Shown here: positions 8,282-17,560 of the stretch, piece by piece
How the letters are laid out: every line of letters begins with the position of its first letter
Position numbering within the stretch: the stretch's first letter is position 1
DNA from: a virus
Strand: one strand, 5' to 3'
Length of the DNA stretch: 64,000 nt
IMG/VR virus record: IMGVR_UViG_3300010391_001464
Coordinates: 26,145 to 90,144 of that record
Notes under the pieces: model-generated
What the model was told of the DNA's origin: nothing
Databases searched by the model: none
The model's input: only the letters and a program-made list of their open reading frames with translations
Made by a program: the position numbers and the translations under genes

Positions 8282-9223
8282 TTGCATCAAGATATAGAAA
8301 GAATAAAAACTGTAAATGAGTTCTTAGAAAAAACTTCTACAACTACATATATTACTATATGTGTTATAGGGATAGGAACTCTAGGTGGATTTCTTTCTAG
8401 ATGCATCTCTGACCTGGAAGAAGTAACTGAATTATGCATAATTGATTATGATATTATAGAAGAAAAGAATTTAATAAATTCAATATACACATATGAAGAT
8501 CTGGGGCAGTATAAAGTAGATGCATTAGAAAGAATAATTAAAAGAGAGAATAAGAATATAAATATAACAAAAATAAACGAGAGATATATTGAAAGTAAAA
8601 CGATTCTACCGAAGAAATATGATTTAGTTTTAGATTGTAGAGATTTTACTTATGACAGACTAAAAGAAATATCTGCTCGATTATATATTACATCAAGATA
8701 TCTTATTATCGATTGTAGAAAAAATGTAACATATGATACTCATACAGAAGGAAAGTATTTATCTTTTTTAAGTAAAAATGATTTAAGATATGCAAGCGTT
8801 GAAGCAACAATGTTGATTATTAAAGGTGGTTTAAAGTTACTTATAGAAAATGAGTCAGTTATGTCAATTGAACTAGATCATCTAGATAGAAAAGTACATG
8901 ATGACATTTCAAAATCAAAAGAAGTAGATATTATATATGAGCCTCACCAAAATGAAAAAAGATTCGTTAATTTAAAAGAAGTATTTAATTTGATAATCGA
9001 ATATAATAAACTAAACGATTTAGTCATATGCTTGGGCAGTAAAAACGATTCCAATATAGATAAACTTGTTCAAAGGTCAAGTCTAAAAAGTTATCAAGAT
9101 GTTTTACAAGTTTTAATGCCGCTAGTTTCTCTTCCCTATACACATTCAAGCTATCTAATTAAATTACAGATAGTAGATAATAAATATTATATTGAATTAT
9201 TACCTGACACAGGAGCCGCGTAA
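8282..9223 (+). CDS. Second ThiF/E1-like protein
   Basis: 313 residues. Residues 26-35 (CVIGIGTLGG) form a Rossmann loop, followed by acidic Asp55/Asp57 and Asn63 (IIDYDIIEEKNL), as in E1/ThiF proteins, and DCRDFTYDR near residue 118. No clear catalytic cysteine is visible, and the C-terminal half is not recognised. TTG 8282 is used, with GGAGGTG about eight bases upstream. It starts a new unit after the terminator, in the same direction. It may be a regulatory or divergent E1 for the same system. Confidence 0.7.
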   Translation: MHQDIERIKTVNEFLEKTSTTTYITICVIGIGTLGGFLSRCISDLEEVTELCIIDYDIIEEKNLINSIYTYEDLGQYKVDALERIIKRENKNINITKINERYIESKTILPKKYDLVLDCRDFTYDRLKEISARLYITSRYLIIDCRKNVTYDTHTEGKYLSFLSKNDLRYASVEATMLIIKGGLKLLIENESVMSIELDHLDRKVHDDISKSKEVDIIYEPHQNEKRFVNLKEVFNLIIEYNKLNDLVICLGSKNDSNIDKLVQRSSLKSYQDVLQVLMPLVSLPYTHSSYLIKLQIVDNKYYIELLPDTGAA

Positions 9224-9910
9224 ATGATCCCATTCAAACACGAAAAAGTAGGAGACATTGAAAGCTTCAACTTTAATATAGAAATAGTTCCGGAATTTAT
9301 ACAATATCAAGGAAAGATTAAGAAAATTGTAAAAATACCAAATGACTATTTCAAGATTAGAGAGTTTAGAATTATAGTAAACAAAAATGTAGTTGAAGAT
9401 TTAATTATAATGAATGCATTTCATCCAAATGCAACTCCAAATCCTAATGAAGTAGGACTAAAATTTGGAGAAACACCACCTTATATTCAATTTTTCTGTC
9501 TTCCAGAAAATTTGAAGAATAAAGATATGGGAATAGATTTTAATATTGAGCATTATATAGAATATTTTATCCAAATGTTAAAAACATATAACTATGATTC
9601 ATCTTATTGGATAAGATGGAATGGATTTACTCTAATTGATTATGAACATGTGATAGATAAAGATGATAAAAAGTTAGAGAAAAAAGGTAAGAAGGAAAAT
9701 CTTAAGTCTGCTTTAAAAGACTTAGGTACTTATGTAATATCAGATACTACTAATGCAGCTAAAAAATCATTATCAGAAGTAGTTTCATCTGATAATTTTA
9801 GGTTTCCTAGAAGTTCTTTTGAACTGGAATTGAGGATGGATCAACTATTATTACAACTAGAAAGAAATTTAATATTAGCGTTGCAACGGAGATTAGATGG
9901 TAAACAATAA
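9224..9910 (+). CDS. Unknown protein next to the second E1-like gene
   Basis: 228 residues, directly after the ThiF-like stop. The first ~140 residues show a beta-rich alpha/beta pattern with FHPNATPNPNEVG and PPYIQFFCLPEN, loosely recalling the HPN...CL region of E2 folds, but spacing and sequence are not convincing. The C-terminal ~60 residues are helical. Membership of the conjugation cassette is inferred only from position. Confidence 0.55.
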   Translation: MIPFKHEKVGDIESFNFNIEIVPEFIQYQGKIKKIVKIPNDYFKIREFRIIVNKNVVEDLIIMNAFHPNATPNPNEVGLKFGETPPYIQFFCLPENLKNKDMGIDFNIEHYIEYFIQMLKTYNYDSSYWIRWNGFTLIDYEHVIDKDDKKLEKKGKKENLKSALKDLGTYVISDTTNAAKKSLSEVVSSDNFRFPRSSFELELRMDQLLLQLERNLILALQRRLDGKQ

Positions 9911-10091
9911 AGAAGATTCATTAGAAGTAGTTATAAGAAAAATGATTCATAAAGAATTAGAAATAGTTGAACGAGAAAAGGTTGACCAACTTGTAAAAGA
10001 ATTAATTCCTGAGTTAGATAAATTAATTTGTATTAAGGTTAAAGAACATCTAAAAGGAATTGCAGAATTTATATTAGAAAAGACTAAGTAA
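9897..10091 (+). CDS. Small helical protein
   Basis: 64 residues, strongly charged and probably a helical hairpin or coiled coil. It overlaps the previous gene by 14 bases and has GGAG five bases before ATG 9897. It is followed by the RNA polymerase beta' gene. No family recognised. Confidence 0.6.
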   Translation: MVNNKEDSLEVVIRKMIHKELEIVEREKVDQLVKELIPELDKLICIKVKEHLKGIAEFILEKTK

Positions 10092-10110
10092 TATATGGGG
10101 AGGTTTATGG

Positions 10111-12813
10111 ATGCCCAAATTTTTAAATTTTCATGAATTTTGTAAAGAGTTGCCAGAAATAACAAGTGTAAAAATTATAGATAAAAAAAATTTCCATTCA
10201 GAAGGTTTATTTTCTGAGCAGATCTTTGGACCATTAAATAATTATACATGTCAATGTGGTATTTATTACGGCTCATCAAAGGATGGTTATTTATGTCCTG
10301 AATGTAATGTACAAGTTGTAAATAGTGATGAGAGGAGAAGAAGATTTGCAAAAATTATACTTCCTATTCCAGTAGTAAATCCATTATTTTATGATATGTT
10401 AGTAGATATTGGAGATGGAGATTTAAAAGATATATTAGATGAAATTATGAAAAGTGATGTTAGTATTATGTATAAAGATAAAGATGTTTATTATGTTACG
10501 GAACAAGGAAAACAACCGGAAGGAGTAGAAACCTGGGAACGACTTGATGCAATATATGAAGTAGTAAGTAATATCTCAAATAAATTAGCTGAGAAAGGAA
10601 TCGAAGAGTGGAAAATAGTTAATAAAAATTTAGATAATCTAATAATAGATCAGATTATCGTGTTACCACCTGACTTACGGCCAGCAGCTAAGGGAATTGA
10701 GAGAAATAATCAAGTACTTGACCAAATTAATAGGTACTATGCTCAAATCCTTCATAAGAAGGAATCTATGAAGGATACAATTATTGATATTGAAAAAGAT
10801 AAGAAACTATATTATAGTTATTATAGGCAAATTCAAAAAGATGTGTCAGAACTATATAAACATATACTTGAAAAACTTTCTAAAAAAGAAGGACTAATTA
10901 GAGGAAATATTTTAGGGAAAAGAATTGATTTTTCAGGAAGAGCAGTTATTGTTCCTGACCCAACTCTTGACTTAGATTCATGTGTATTACCTTATCTTAT
11001 GTTTTTAGAATTATTTAAACTTCAAGTATCTAAACGATTAATATATAAAGGAAAGTTTAAACTTCTCAATAACGCAATTGATTTTGTTGATAAATGTATT
11101 GAATTAAAAACTACATCATTATTTAGAATATGTGAAGAAATTGCAAAAGATGAAGTATGTATTTTAAATAGACAACCATCTTTACATCGTTTAAGCATGA
11201 TAGGTTTTAATATAAAAATATCATTAGATGAAGTAATTAAAATTCATCCATTGGTATGTCCTGGATTTAATGCTGACTTTGACGGGGATCAAATGGCAGT
11301 ATATGTTCCTATTACTGAAGTCACTAAACAAGAAGTTAAAGATAAGCTTCTAATGTCAAAGAATTTAAATAATCCATCTGACAATAGTTTGAGTACTACT
11401 CCTAGCCAAGATATTATTTTAGGTCTTTATTCTTTATCTGCAAATTTATTTCCAGATTTACTGGAAATAGTTGAATTTAAAGGAAGAAAGATTACAGAAA
11501 GTAGAAAAATTGTAAATGAATGTTTTCCAGATGATTATCCAATAGTAGATGAAGAGTTAAAAAAATTAAATATTATAAAAATTTTGAATGATATTAAAGA
11601 CAGATATCCTGAATCAGTTATAAAGGAAGTATTAGATAAAACTAAATTAGTAGGTTTTAAATATTCTACATTGTTTGGTTCAACAATGGCATTAAATGAA
11701 TGTTACCTTAAAGATGCTGACAAATATAAACAAATTATTTATTCTGAACAAGCAATATCACAACAGTTGAATAGAGTTTCTTCTAATGAAACCAAAGACT
11801 TAATGAAAAAGAACTTTAATTATGCATATACAGTTGAATCTGGAGCTAGAGGAAGTTGGGATCAAGTTAGACAAATCATTTTAACTAGAGGATTTATATC
11901 TAACTTTAAAGGACAGATACTTCCAGTTCCAATTAAACATAGTTTAATAGATGGATTAAATCAAGAAGAATTTTTTCTATCAACATATGGTTGTAGAAAA
12001 GGACTTCTTGATGTAGCTTTAAATACTGGAATCTCAGGTTATTTATCTAGAAAATTAATATTTACTTGTTCAAATCTTCAGTTAGATGAAAACTTAAAAG
12101 ATTGTGGAACTACCGATACATTAAGTATTTTTGTAAAAGATGAAAAGAAAGCAAAAATGTTAATCGGTAGATGGTTTGTAATTAATAATAATTTAATTTT
12201 GATTACAAAGGCTAATTACGAATCTTTTGTAGGTCAAACTTTAAATTTAAGAAGTCCAATATTATGTAAAAGCCCAAAAGTATGTACTACTTGCTATGGA
12301 GATTTATATAAATCTTTACATAGTAAATTTGTAGGAGTTATATCAGCTCAGTCTTTAGGTGAATGTAATACTCAACTCGTTCTCCGCACGTTTCACACGA
12401 GTGGAGTTGCATCTGTAAAAGATAAGATAAATAATAAAGATATGATCCAACAAGATATTATTGGAGATTTATCTTCAGTGTCTAAAATGCTTCATAATTT
12501 TCAAGGAAAAAATTATACAGATTTAGTTAGTAAGCTTTTTGAGGTATATAATAATAGTAGAAAAATTCATCATGTTCATTTTGAAGTATTGGTTGCACAA
12601 TTGATGTGGAATAATCTCCATAAGTGGAGATTATTAGAAGATAGAGATAAAAAAGAAATACAATTTTACTCAGTTCAAACTGTGCCAGCAAAAGAAAGTT
12701 GGTTGTTAGGTTTAGCATTTAGCAACCCAAAGAAAAATATCCTTAGTGGTATTCTTTATCCTGGAAACTATACTGGAGTAATGGATAAAATTCTATGTGG
12801 AGAAAAGATATAG
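10111..12813 (+). CDS. Phage multisubunit RNA polymerase, beta'-like subunit
   Basis: 900 residues. The N-terminus has the bacterial-type zinc ribbon context (FGPLNNYTCQCG ... CPEC) and RRRR..KIILPIPVV. The catalytic NADFDGD triad motif is intact at 387-393. Downstream are the bridge-helix/trigger-loop region (GLNQEEFFLSTYGCRKGLLDVALNT) and the C-terminal SLGECNTQLVLRTFHTSG motif. It is much shorter than bacterial beta' (~1400) but is a single chain, unlike the split subunits of phiKZ-like phages. GGGGAGG lies before ATG 10111. Ends with TAG one base before the homing endonuclease ATG. It transcribes phage genes together with the beta subunit at 13833. Confidence 0.95.
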   Translation: MPKFLNFHEFCKELPEITSVKIIDKKNFHSEGLFSEQIFGPLNNYTCQCGIYYGSSKDGYLCPECNVQVVNSDERRRRFAKIILPIPVVNPLFYDMLVDIGDGDLKDILDEIMKSDVSIMYKDKDVYYVTEQGKQPEGVETWERLDAIYEVVSNISNKLAEKGIEEWKIVNKNLDNLIIDQIIVLPPDLRPAAKGIERNNQVLDQINRYYAQILHKKESMKDTIIDIEKDKKLYYSYYRQIQKDVSELYKHILEKLSKKEGLIRGNILGKRIDFSGRAVIVPDPTLDLDSCVLPYLMFLELFKLQVSKRLIYKGKFKLLNNAIDFVDKCIELKTTSLFRICEEIAKDEVCILNRQPSLHRLSMIGFNIKISLDEVIKIHPLVCPGFNADFDGDQMAVYVPITEVTKQEVKDKLLMSKNLNNPSDNSLSTTPSQDIILGLYSLSANLFPDLLEIVEFKGRKITESRKIVNECFPDDYPIVDEELKKLNIIKILNDIKDRYPESVIKEVLDKTKLVGFKYSTLFGSTMALNECYLKDADKYKQIIYSEQAISQQLNRVSSNETKDLMKKNFNYAYTVESGARGSWDQVRQIILTRGFISNFKGQILPVPIKHSLIDGLNQEEFFLSTYGCRKGLLDVALNTGISGYLSRKLIFTCSNLQLDENLKDCGTTDTLSIFVKDEKKAKMLIGRWFVINNNLILITKANYESFVGQTLNLRSPILCKSPKVCTTCYGDLYKSLHSKFVGVISAQSLGECNTQLVLRTFHTSGVASVKDKINNKDMIQQDIIGDLSSVSKMLHNFQGKNYTDLVSKLFEVYNNSRKIHHVHFEVLVAQLMWNNLHKWRLLEDRDKKEIQFYSVQTVPAKESWLLGLAFSNPKKNILSGILYPGNYTGVMDKILCGEKI

Positions 12814-12814
12814 G

Positions 12815-13828
12815 ATGTACTTTTGCGATTATGGTTGTGGTAATGAAGCAATAATTACGTTCAAAAATGGAAAAAAGTGTTGCCAAGAAAAATATTCAAA
12901 ATGTCCCGGGTTACGAAAAAAATATAGTAACCCGGGATCTAAAAATCCAAGATTTGGTAAGCATTGGTCTGAGGAATGGAAAAAAAATCATTCTGAAAAA
13001 TTAGTAGGAAGAAAGATTAAAAGAACTTTTATTCCTATAAAATTAGAAGAAGACAAAAATATCTTATGTGATTTTTGTAATAAAAGACTAGCTAAGTATA
13101 AATTAAATAATGGAAAAAATTGTTGTGAAGAACATCAAAGTAAATGTCCAGAAATAAGAGTTAAAATAGGAAAAAAAATAAAAGGAAAAATGGTTGGTAT
13201 AAATCATCCATTTTTTGGAAAAACTCACACAGATGAAGTTAAACAATTACAATCTATTAGAGTAAAAGGAAATAAATATAATTTAAATACATTAAATAAG
13301 ATAAATAAAAAGTATCCATTTTTTTCAGAGATTGAAAATACAAAAGAGATAAATGGAAGTTTAATAGTAAAATGTAAACATTGTAAAAAATGGTTTGAAC
13401 CTACAAGATCTCAGTTATATGAAAGAATTTATGCTATAAAAAATAAAGGGACTATTCATGATACAGGAAATTCATATTTTTACTGTTCTTCTGAATGTAA
13501 ACTAGAGTGTGTATATTATTACAGAAAAAAAGATCCTGACATTCTAAGAGAATATGAAAGATATAAACAAAATGTATTAAAATATACTAATAGAAATATA
13601 AAATTTAACTTTGATAAAATCGAAAATTCAAGTAAAAAAATAAATGGAGATAACTTAGAACTGGATCATAAATTTTCAATATATTCAGGTTTTATAAATA
13701 ATATTGATCCAAAAATAATTGGTCATTGGAAAAATTTAAAATATATAAAAAAAGTAGAAAATAGAAAGAAAAGAGAATCTTGTTCTATAACTATTGAAGA
13801 AGTTCTTTCATATTCACAGGAGGTTTAA
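12815..13828 (+). CDS. HNH-type homing endonuclease between RNA polymerase genes
   Basis: About 337 residues. Repeated zinc-knuckle units (CDYGCGNEA, CDFCNKRLA), NUMOD3-like patches (NPRFGKHWSEEWKKNHSEKL; HPFFGKTHTDEVKQL) and a C-terminal HNH-like LELDHKFSIYSGF ... HWKNLKYIKKVENRKK. ATG 12815 is chosen because GGAGAAAAGATAGG precedes it; the frame is open to 12797. It sits precisely between the beta' stop and the beta start, typical of a free-standing homing endonuclease beside an essential gene. Confidence 0.85.
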   Translation: MYFCDYGCGNEAIITFKNGKKCCQEKYSKCPGLRKKYSNPGSKNPRFGKHWSEEWKKNHSEKLVGRKIKRTFIPIKLEEDKNILCDFCNKRLAKYKLNNGKNCCEEHQSKCPEIRVKIGKKIKGKMVGINHPFFGKTHTDEVKQLQSIRVKGNKYNLNTLNKINKKYPFFSEIENTKEINGSLIVKCKHCKKWFEPTRSQLYERIYAIKNKGTIHDTGNSYFYCSSECKLECVYYYRKKDPDILREYERYKQNVLKYTNRNIKFNFDKIENSSKKINGDNLELDHKFSIYSGFINNIDPKIIGHWKNLKYIKKVENRKKRESCSITIEEVLSYSQEV

Positions 13829-13832
13829 AATA

Positions 13833-16800
13833 TTGAATATTATTAATCCTAATTTTAAAGTTAATGAAGATAAAAATATTTTTAATATTAGACAAAAGGA
13901 ATTTGATAACTTAGAACCTTTAATAAGACAAACTATTTCTCCAGTAGAGGAACTTGGTTTTACTGTTAAAGAATTTGGAATCAGAGAAAGTAGATATACT
14001 GCAGGAGATCTAAGTAAAACTTTAAAACAAAATATAGTTATTAAACTTGAGAAAAATAGTACTGATATAGATATAACTTTAGCAATGCCAACATTGGTTG
14101 ATAAAAATTATATAGTTATAGGTGGAAGAAAAAAAATTCCTCAATTTCAATTATTTGATGTTCCAGTTATAACAAGAGGAAAAAGTACTAAAATAAGAAC
14201 GAATGTTGCTACAATTATAGTAGAAGAGGAAAAAAATCCACCATTTATTAGCGTAACTGTATTAAGTAAAAAAGTTCCACTTTCTCTTATTATTTTTGCT
14301 AAATATTCTAAACAAGAAATTATTGATAGATTTAAATTAGTGGACCTTGATGAGGAGTCATTAAAAAGAGATAATTATTATGAAAAATTATTATATGATT
14401 TAAAGAAAACATATATTGAAGCAATAAATTCTGAAATGACTCAAGATGATTTTATTAAAGCTCTCGGTGAGTACTACTCAAAATATAATGCTAAAGTAAA
14501 AGGTGAAGATGTCATATATGCTTTAGATATTATGTTAAAAGTAGATATTATGACCGCTAGATTTTTTAAATCTAAAAATATCATAGATGAAATAATTGAA
14601 GTAATAAAATTAGGTGAGATTGATGATCTAGATTATAGAAATAAAAGAATTAGATGTTTTGAGTATATAGTATTAGCAAAAGTTTCAAAAATTATATTCG
14701 ACCTTTGTACATCAAATAGATCGCTAAAACAACCAAAATTTAATGTAAATTCTACTCAAATTTTAACTGAATGTAACGTGTCTGATATAGTTCAGTTTGA
14801 TTTTTCTATTAATCCTATAGAGGAATTAACTAAACTATCTAGAGTAAGTTTAGTAGGCCCAGGTGGTTTTGATAAACAAAATATTCCGGAGCATCTAAGG
14901 GATGTAGCTCCTACAATGTTTGGAAGAATATGTCCAGTTGATACTCCAGATAGAGAAAATTGTGGAGTTCAGCATAATTTATTACCAAATGTTGATTTAG
15001 ACGAAAATCTTAAATTTACAGATAAAATCCTAGATAAACAACCAATATCTATTCCAGTAGCAATGGTTCCATTCCTAGAACATGATGATCAAACCAGACT
15101 TCAAATGTCTTCTTCACAAATGAGACAGGCAATTATGTTAAAGGATTTTGACCAAGCATTAGTACAATCTGGAATAGAAGGAATATATACTGATCAAACT
15201 CAGTTTTTAAAACGTGCTAAAAAAGATGGAGAAATATTATATGTAGATAATAAATATATAATAGTTGTTTATGATGATAAAGAAGTTGAAATATTTGATA
15301 TATCATATAGAAAAATTTATGTAGGAAATATGGACATATTCAAAGTCTATATAAAACAAGGAGACAAAGTAAAGCGAGGTGATATATTAGCTGAAAGTAA
15401 TTATTGCCATGATGGAAGGATACAATTTGGAAAGAATTTATTAACAGGTGTAATGATTCATTATGGTTATAATTATGAAGACGGTATAGTAATATCAGAT
15501 AGATTAGTAAAGGATGGAATTCTTACTTCTCCTCATTTTGTAGATTTATCATTTAATATCCCAACTAATAAGGTTTTATTAACTCTTGATTCTAAGAAGT
15601 ATAAACCCTTGCCAGAAATAGGCGAAGAGATAAAAAATGGTAATCCCTACGCAATAATAAAAGAAATGCCAACAGATAACATGGTTGATTATTATACTGT
15701 GTTCGAAGAATCAAATCCATTATTAACTAAAAATGACACGATTGTAACTGAAGCAAACATATTTATTAATGAATGGAATGAGAATATTCCAGAATTTAAT
15801 CATTGGGTTAAAGATGTAATTAAAAAGCAAAATAGAGAAGAAGAACAATTTCAAGGAATTCTTAATGAATATTTACCGAAAGACTCAGCTACTAAATTTA
15901 TAAAAGATAATGATTTAGATAAATTTTCATCAGTTGGTAAATATAAAATAAAGAATGAAAAAATAAATGGTATTCATGTAGAAATGTATGGAATATTCTT
16001 TAGGCCTATAAAGGTCGGAGATAAAATTGGAAATAGACATGGTAATAAAGGTATAATTTCAAATATAGTACCACATGATAAAATGCCAAAGTTAGAGGAT
16101 GGTAGACATCTTGATATTTGTATAAATCCACTTGGTATTATATCTAGAATGAATATTGGTCAATTATTTGAATTACATTTAACAATGTCTATTAATGATT
16201 TAAAGAAAAATCTTTTAGTAATGTTGAACAGTAGTTCAAATACTAAACAGATTGATATGAAAAAATATTTAATAGAATATATTAAGATTTTAGATAATAC
16301 TGTTGGTAATTGGTATTCTTGTCAGTTCATATCTCAAATTCCAAAAGTTATAGATGAAAACTTTATAAATAATTTATTTATAGTTCAACCACCGTTTGAA
16401 TCAACTCCAATACAAAAGATTGAAGAGGCATTAAAATTTACAGGTACTAATTTTACTTATAATTTACATGATCCTATTTCTAATCATAATTTCTTAAATA
16501 AAATAGCAGTAGGTTATATGTATTTCTTCAGAATGGTACATATAGCTGAAAACAGACTAGCGGCTAGAGGTATTGCATCTTACGCTAGAAGAACTCTTCA
16601 ACCATTAGCAGGAAGAAAAAACCGTGGTGGACAAAGATGTGGAGAAATGGAAACTGCATGTTTAATTGCGCATGATGCCCCACATAATTTATATGAATTT
16701 CAGACTACTAAATCTGACTGTATAGATTTAAAAAATAAATATATTCGAGAACAAATAGAAACAGATTTAGTTAAAGAAGAAAAAGAGATTGATTCTGTAT

Positions 16801-16862
16801 CAGAGTCAGTTAAATTACTGAATGCATACCTCACTGTAATAGGTGTAGATCGTAAAAACTAA
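13833..16862 (+). CDS. Phage multisubunit RNA polymerase, beta-like subunit
   Basis: About 1009 residues from TTG 13833, which lies nine bases after AGGAGG. Motifs of the beta family: GRICPVDTPDRENCGVQHNL (fork-loop region), HYGYNYEDGIVISDRL, and GDKIGNRHGNKG at 729-740, with SRMNIGQLFELHL following. The C-terminus has GGQRCGEMETACLIAHDAPHNLYE. It is a single-chain beta shorter than the bacterial protein and pairs with beta' at 10111. The gene order beta'-beta is reversed relative to bacterial rpoBC. No alpha or sigma homologue is seen in the window. Confidence 0.95.
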   Translation: MNIINPNFKVNEDKNIFNIRQKEFDNLEPLIRQTISPVEELGFTVKEFGIRESRYTAGDLSKTLKQNIVIKLEKNSTDIDITLAMPTLVDKNYIVIGGRKKIPQFQLFDVPVITRGKSTKIRTNVATIIVEEEKNPPFISVTVLSKKVPLSLIIFAKYSKQEIIDRFKLVDLDEESLKRDNYYEKLLYDLKKTYIEAINSEMTQDDFIKALGEYYSKYNAKVKGEDVIYALDIMLKVDIMTARFFKSKNIIDEIIEVIKLGEIDDLDYRNKRIRCFEYIVLAKVSKIIFDLCTSNRSLKQPKFNVNSTQILTECNVSDIVQFDFSINPIEELTKLSRVSLVGPGGFDKQNIPEHLRDVAPTMFGRICPVDTPDRENCGVQHNLLPNVDLDENLKFTDKILDKQPISIPVAMVPFLEHDDQTRLQMSSSQMRQAIMLKDFDQALVQSGIEGIYTDQTQFLKRAKKDGEILYVDNKYIIVVYDDKEVEIFDISYRKIYVGNMDIFKVYIKQGDKVKRGDILAESNYCHDGRIQFGKNLLTGVMIHYGYNYEDGIVISDRLVKDGILTSPHFVDLSFNIPTNKVLLTLDSKKYKPLPEIGEEIKNGNPYAIIKEMPTDNMVDYYTVFEESNPLLTKNDTIVTEANIFINEWNENIPEFNHWVKDVIKKQNREEEQFQGILNEYLPKDSATKFIKDNDLDKFSSVGKYKIKNEKINGIHVEMYGIFFRPIKVGDKIGNRHGNKGIISNIVPHDKMPKLEDGRHLDICINPLGIISRMNIGQLFELHLTMSINDLKKNLLVMLNSSSNTKQIDMKKYLIEYIKILDNTVGNWYSCQFISQIPKVIDENFINNLFIVQPPFESTPIQKIEEALKFTGTNFTYNLHDPISNHNFLNKIAVGYMYFFRMVHIAENRLAARGIASYARRTLQPLAGRKNRGGQRCGEMETACLIAHDAPHNLYEFQTTKSDCIDLKNKYIREQIETDLVKEEKEIDSVSESVKLLNAYLTVIGVDRKN

Positions 16863-16871
16863 CTAAAAGAA

Positions 16872-16891
16872 GGGATATATTTATATATCCC
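16872..16891 (+). promoter_or_regulatory. Hairpin before the 16907 gene
   Basis: GGGATATAT (16872-16880) pairs with ATATATCCC (16883-16891). No T-tract follows; AGGGAG and an ATG come directly after. It may stabilise the 5' end of a processed mRNA or attenuate. A similar GAAGGGATAT...ATATCCCATAA element occurs at 62147-62167. Confidence 0.5.
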
Positions 16892-16906
16892 ATAAGGGAG
16901 AAACAA

Positions 16907-17203
16907 ATGACTACTGTAACAATCGTAACATTAACTATCGAACAAGTAAAAGCTTATTTTGAAGGAAAGGGTCTAAATGTTGAAGATCCTGGAACCACTA
17001 ATCTAACTTATAACAAGATGTTAGTTATAGAAAAAGATGCTGAAGCAACATATGGCAAAGAATTTTCAAAGTTCGTACGTAGTATCTGGGACAAAACCAC
17101 AAAAGAGTCAGCAACAGGAAAGCGTAAATTTTGGAATTACTTTCCAAAGTACAAGTCATGGAATGATTTGACAACTGCCTATACTGCCTCTATAAAGAAG
17201 TAA
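16907..17203 (+). CDS. Small basic protein, probably abundant
   Basis: 98 residues (N-terminus TTVTIVTLTIEQVKAYFEG), Lys- and Trp-containing, one domain. Codon use has more AAG and C-ending codons than its neighbours, like the Ub-like gene, which suggests strong expression. AGGGAG lies before the ATG. It follows the RNA polymerase beta gene and is followed by a structured RNA and terminator. No family recognised. Confidence 0.65.
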   Translation: MTTVTIVTLTIEQVKAYFEGKGLNVEDPGTTNLTYNKMLVIEKDAEATYGKEFSKFVRSIWDKTTKESATGKRKFWNYFPKYKSWNDLTTAYTASIKK

Positions 17204-17346
17204 GCTTAGATAAAAGTGGAGTTGGTTAACCCTGCCATATAATAGGGAGTGGTAAACACTTTTTCTAAACTACAGTTGGTGGAAACTTTAAAAGCCATAT
17301 AGGATTTTTTAAATTGGTAGGGACCATGGTTGGAGGGGACTCTATA
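17204..17346 (+). ncRNA. Candidate structured RNA / 3' UTR with internal repeats
   Basis: About 140 bases without an ORF, between the 16907 gene and a terminator. Two related segments are visible: AGTTGGTTAACCC...GCCATATAATAGG (17218-17246) and AGTTGGTGGAAAC...GCCATATAGG (17274-17303). Short pairings such as CCCT/AGGG and AGTT/AACT can form. It is less AT-rich than most intergenic DNA. It could be a small RNA released from the mRNA or a 3' stability element. Confidence 0.45.
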
Positions 17347-17375
17347 AAATCTATTCATTAGAATAGATTTTTTTT
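17347..17375 (+). terminator. Rho-independent terminator
   Basis: AATCTATTC (17348-17356), loop ATTA, GAATAGATT (17361-17369), then a run of T. It ends the transcript that carries the 16907 gene and the candidate structured RNA. Confidence 0.85.
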
Positions 17376-17433
17376 AGTCAAAAAAAGTTTTAAAAAAATA
17401 TCTAGTACACGTTTTTAATTTTAATTGAAACAA

Positions 17434-17453
17434 ATTCCTATATATATTAATTT
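17434..17453 (+). promoter_or_regulatory. Candidate phage promoter, CTATATATATTAAT copy 1
   Basis: Contains the 14-mer CTATATATATTAAT, which also occurs at 39537-39550, 62052-62065 and, on the minus strand, near 45608-45621. All copies are intergenic and upstream of the first gene of a unit. This copy lies just after a terminator and upstream of a mini-ORF with a strong ribosome site. Promoter function is inferred from position and recurrence. Confidence 0.6.
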
Positions 17454-17471
17454 CTAAGGAGGAAGTTTATT

Positions 17472-17504
17472 ATGACCAAACACTAGCTTATTCGTCCGCC
17501 GTAA
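17472..17504 (+). CDS. Leader mini-ORF MTKH-TAG-LIRPP-TAA
   Basis: A very strong ribosome site, TAAGGAGG (17455-17462), precedes ATG 17472 at nine bases. The frame reads Met-Thr-Lys-His, then TAG at 17484-17486, then Leu-Ile-Arg-Pro-Pro and TAA at 17502-17504. Without amber suppression the product is four residues; with it, ten. The TAA abuts a hairpin that hides the next gene's ribosome site. It resembles both attenuation leaders and the lambda bar minigenes that release peptidyl-tRNA; a Pth2-like gene lies 450 bases downstream. Regulatory role inferred. Confidence 0.5.
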
Positions 17505-17557
17505 AGTAATCTCTTTTATGTAGTATTATTAATTAAAAAACTAAAAAGGAGATTACT
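17505..17557 (+). promoter_or_regulatory. Hairpin sequestering the ribosome site of the 17561 gene
   Basis: AGTAATCTC (17505-17513) is the exact complement of GAGATTACT (17549-17557), and TTTT/AAAA extends the stem across a bulged G. The 3' arm contains the AAGGAG ribosome site of the gene starting at 17561. The 5' arm begins directly after the mini-ORF TAA, so a ribosome stopped there would open the hairpin. Confidence 0.7.
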
Positions 17558-17560
17558 AAA

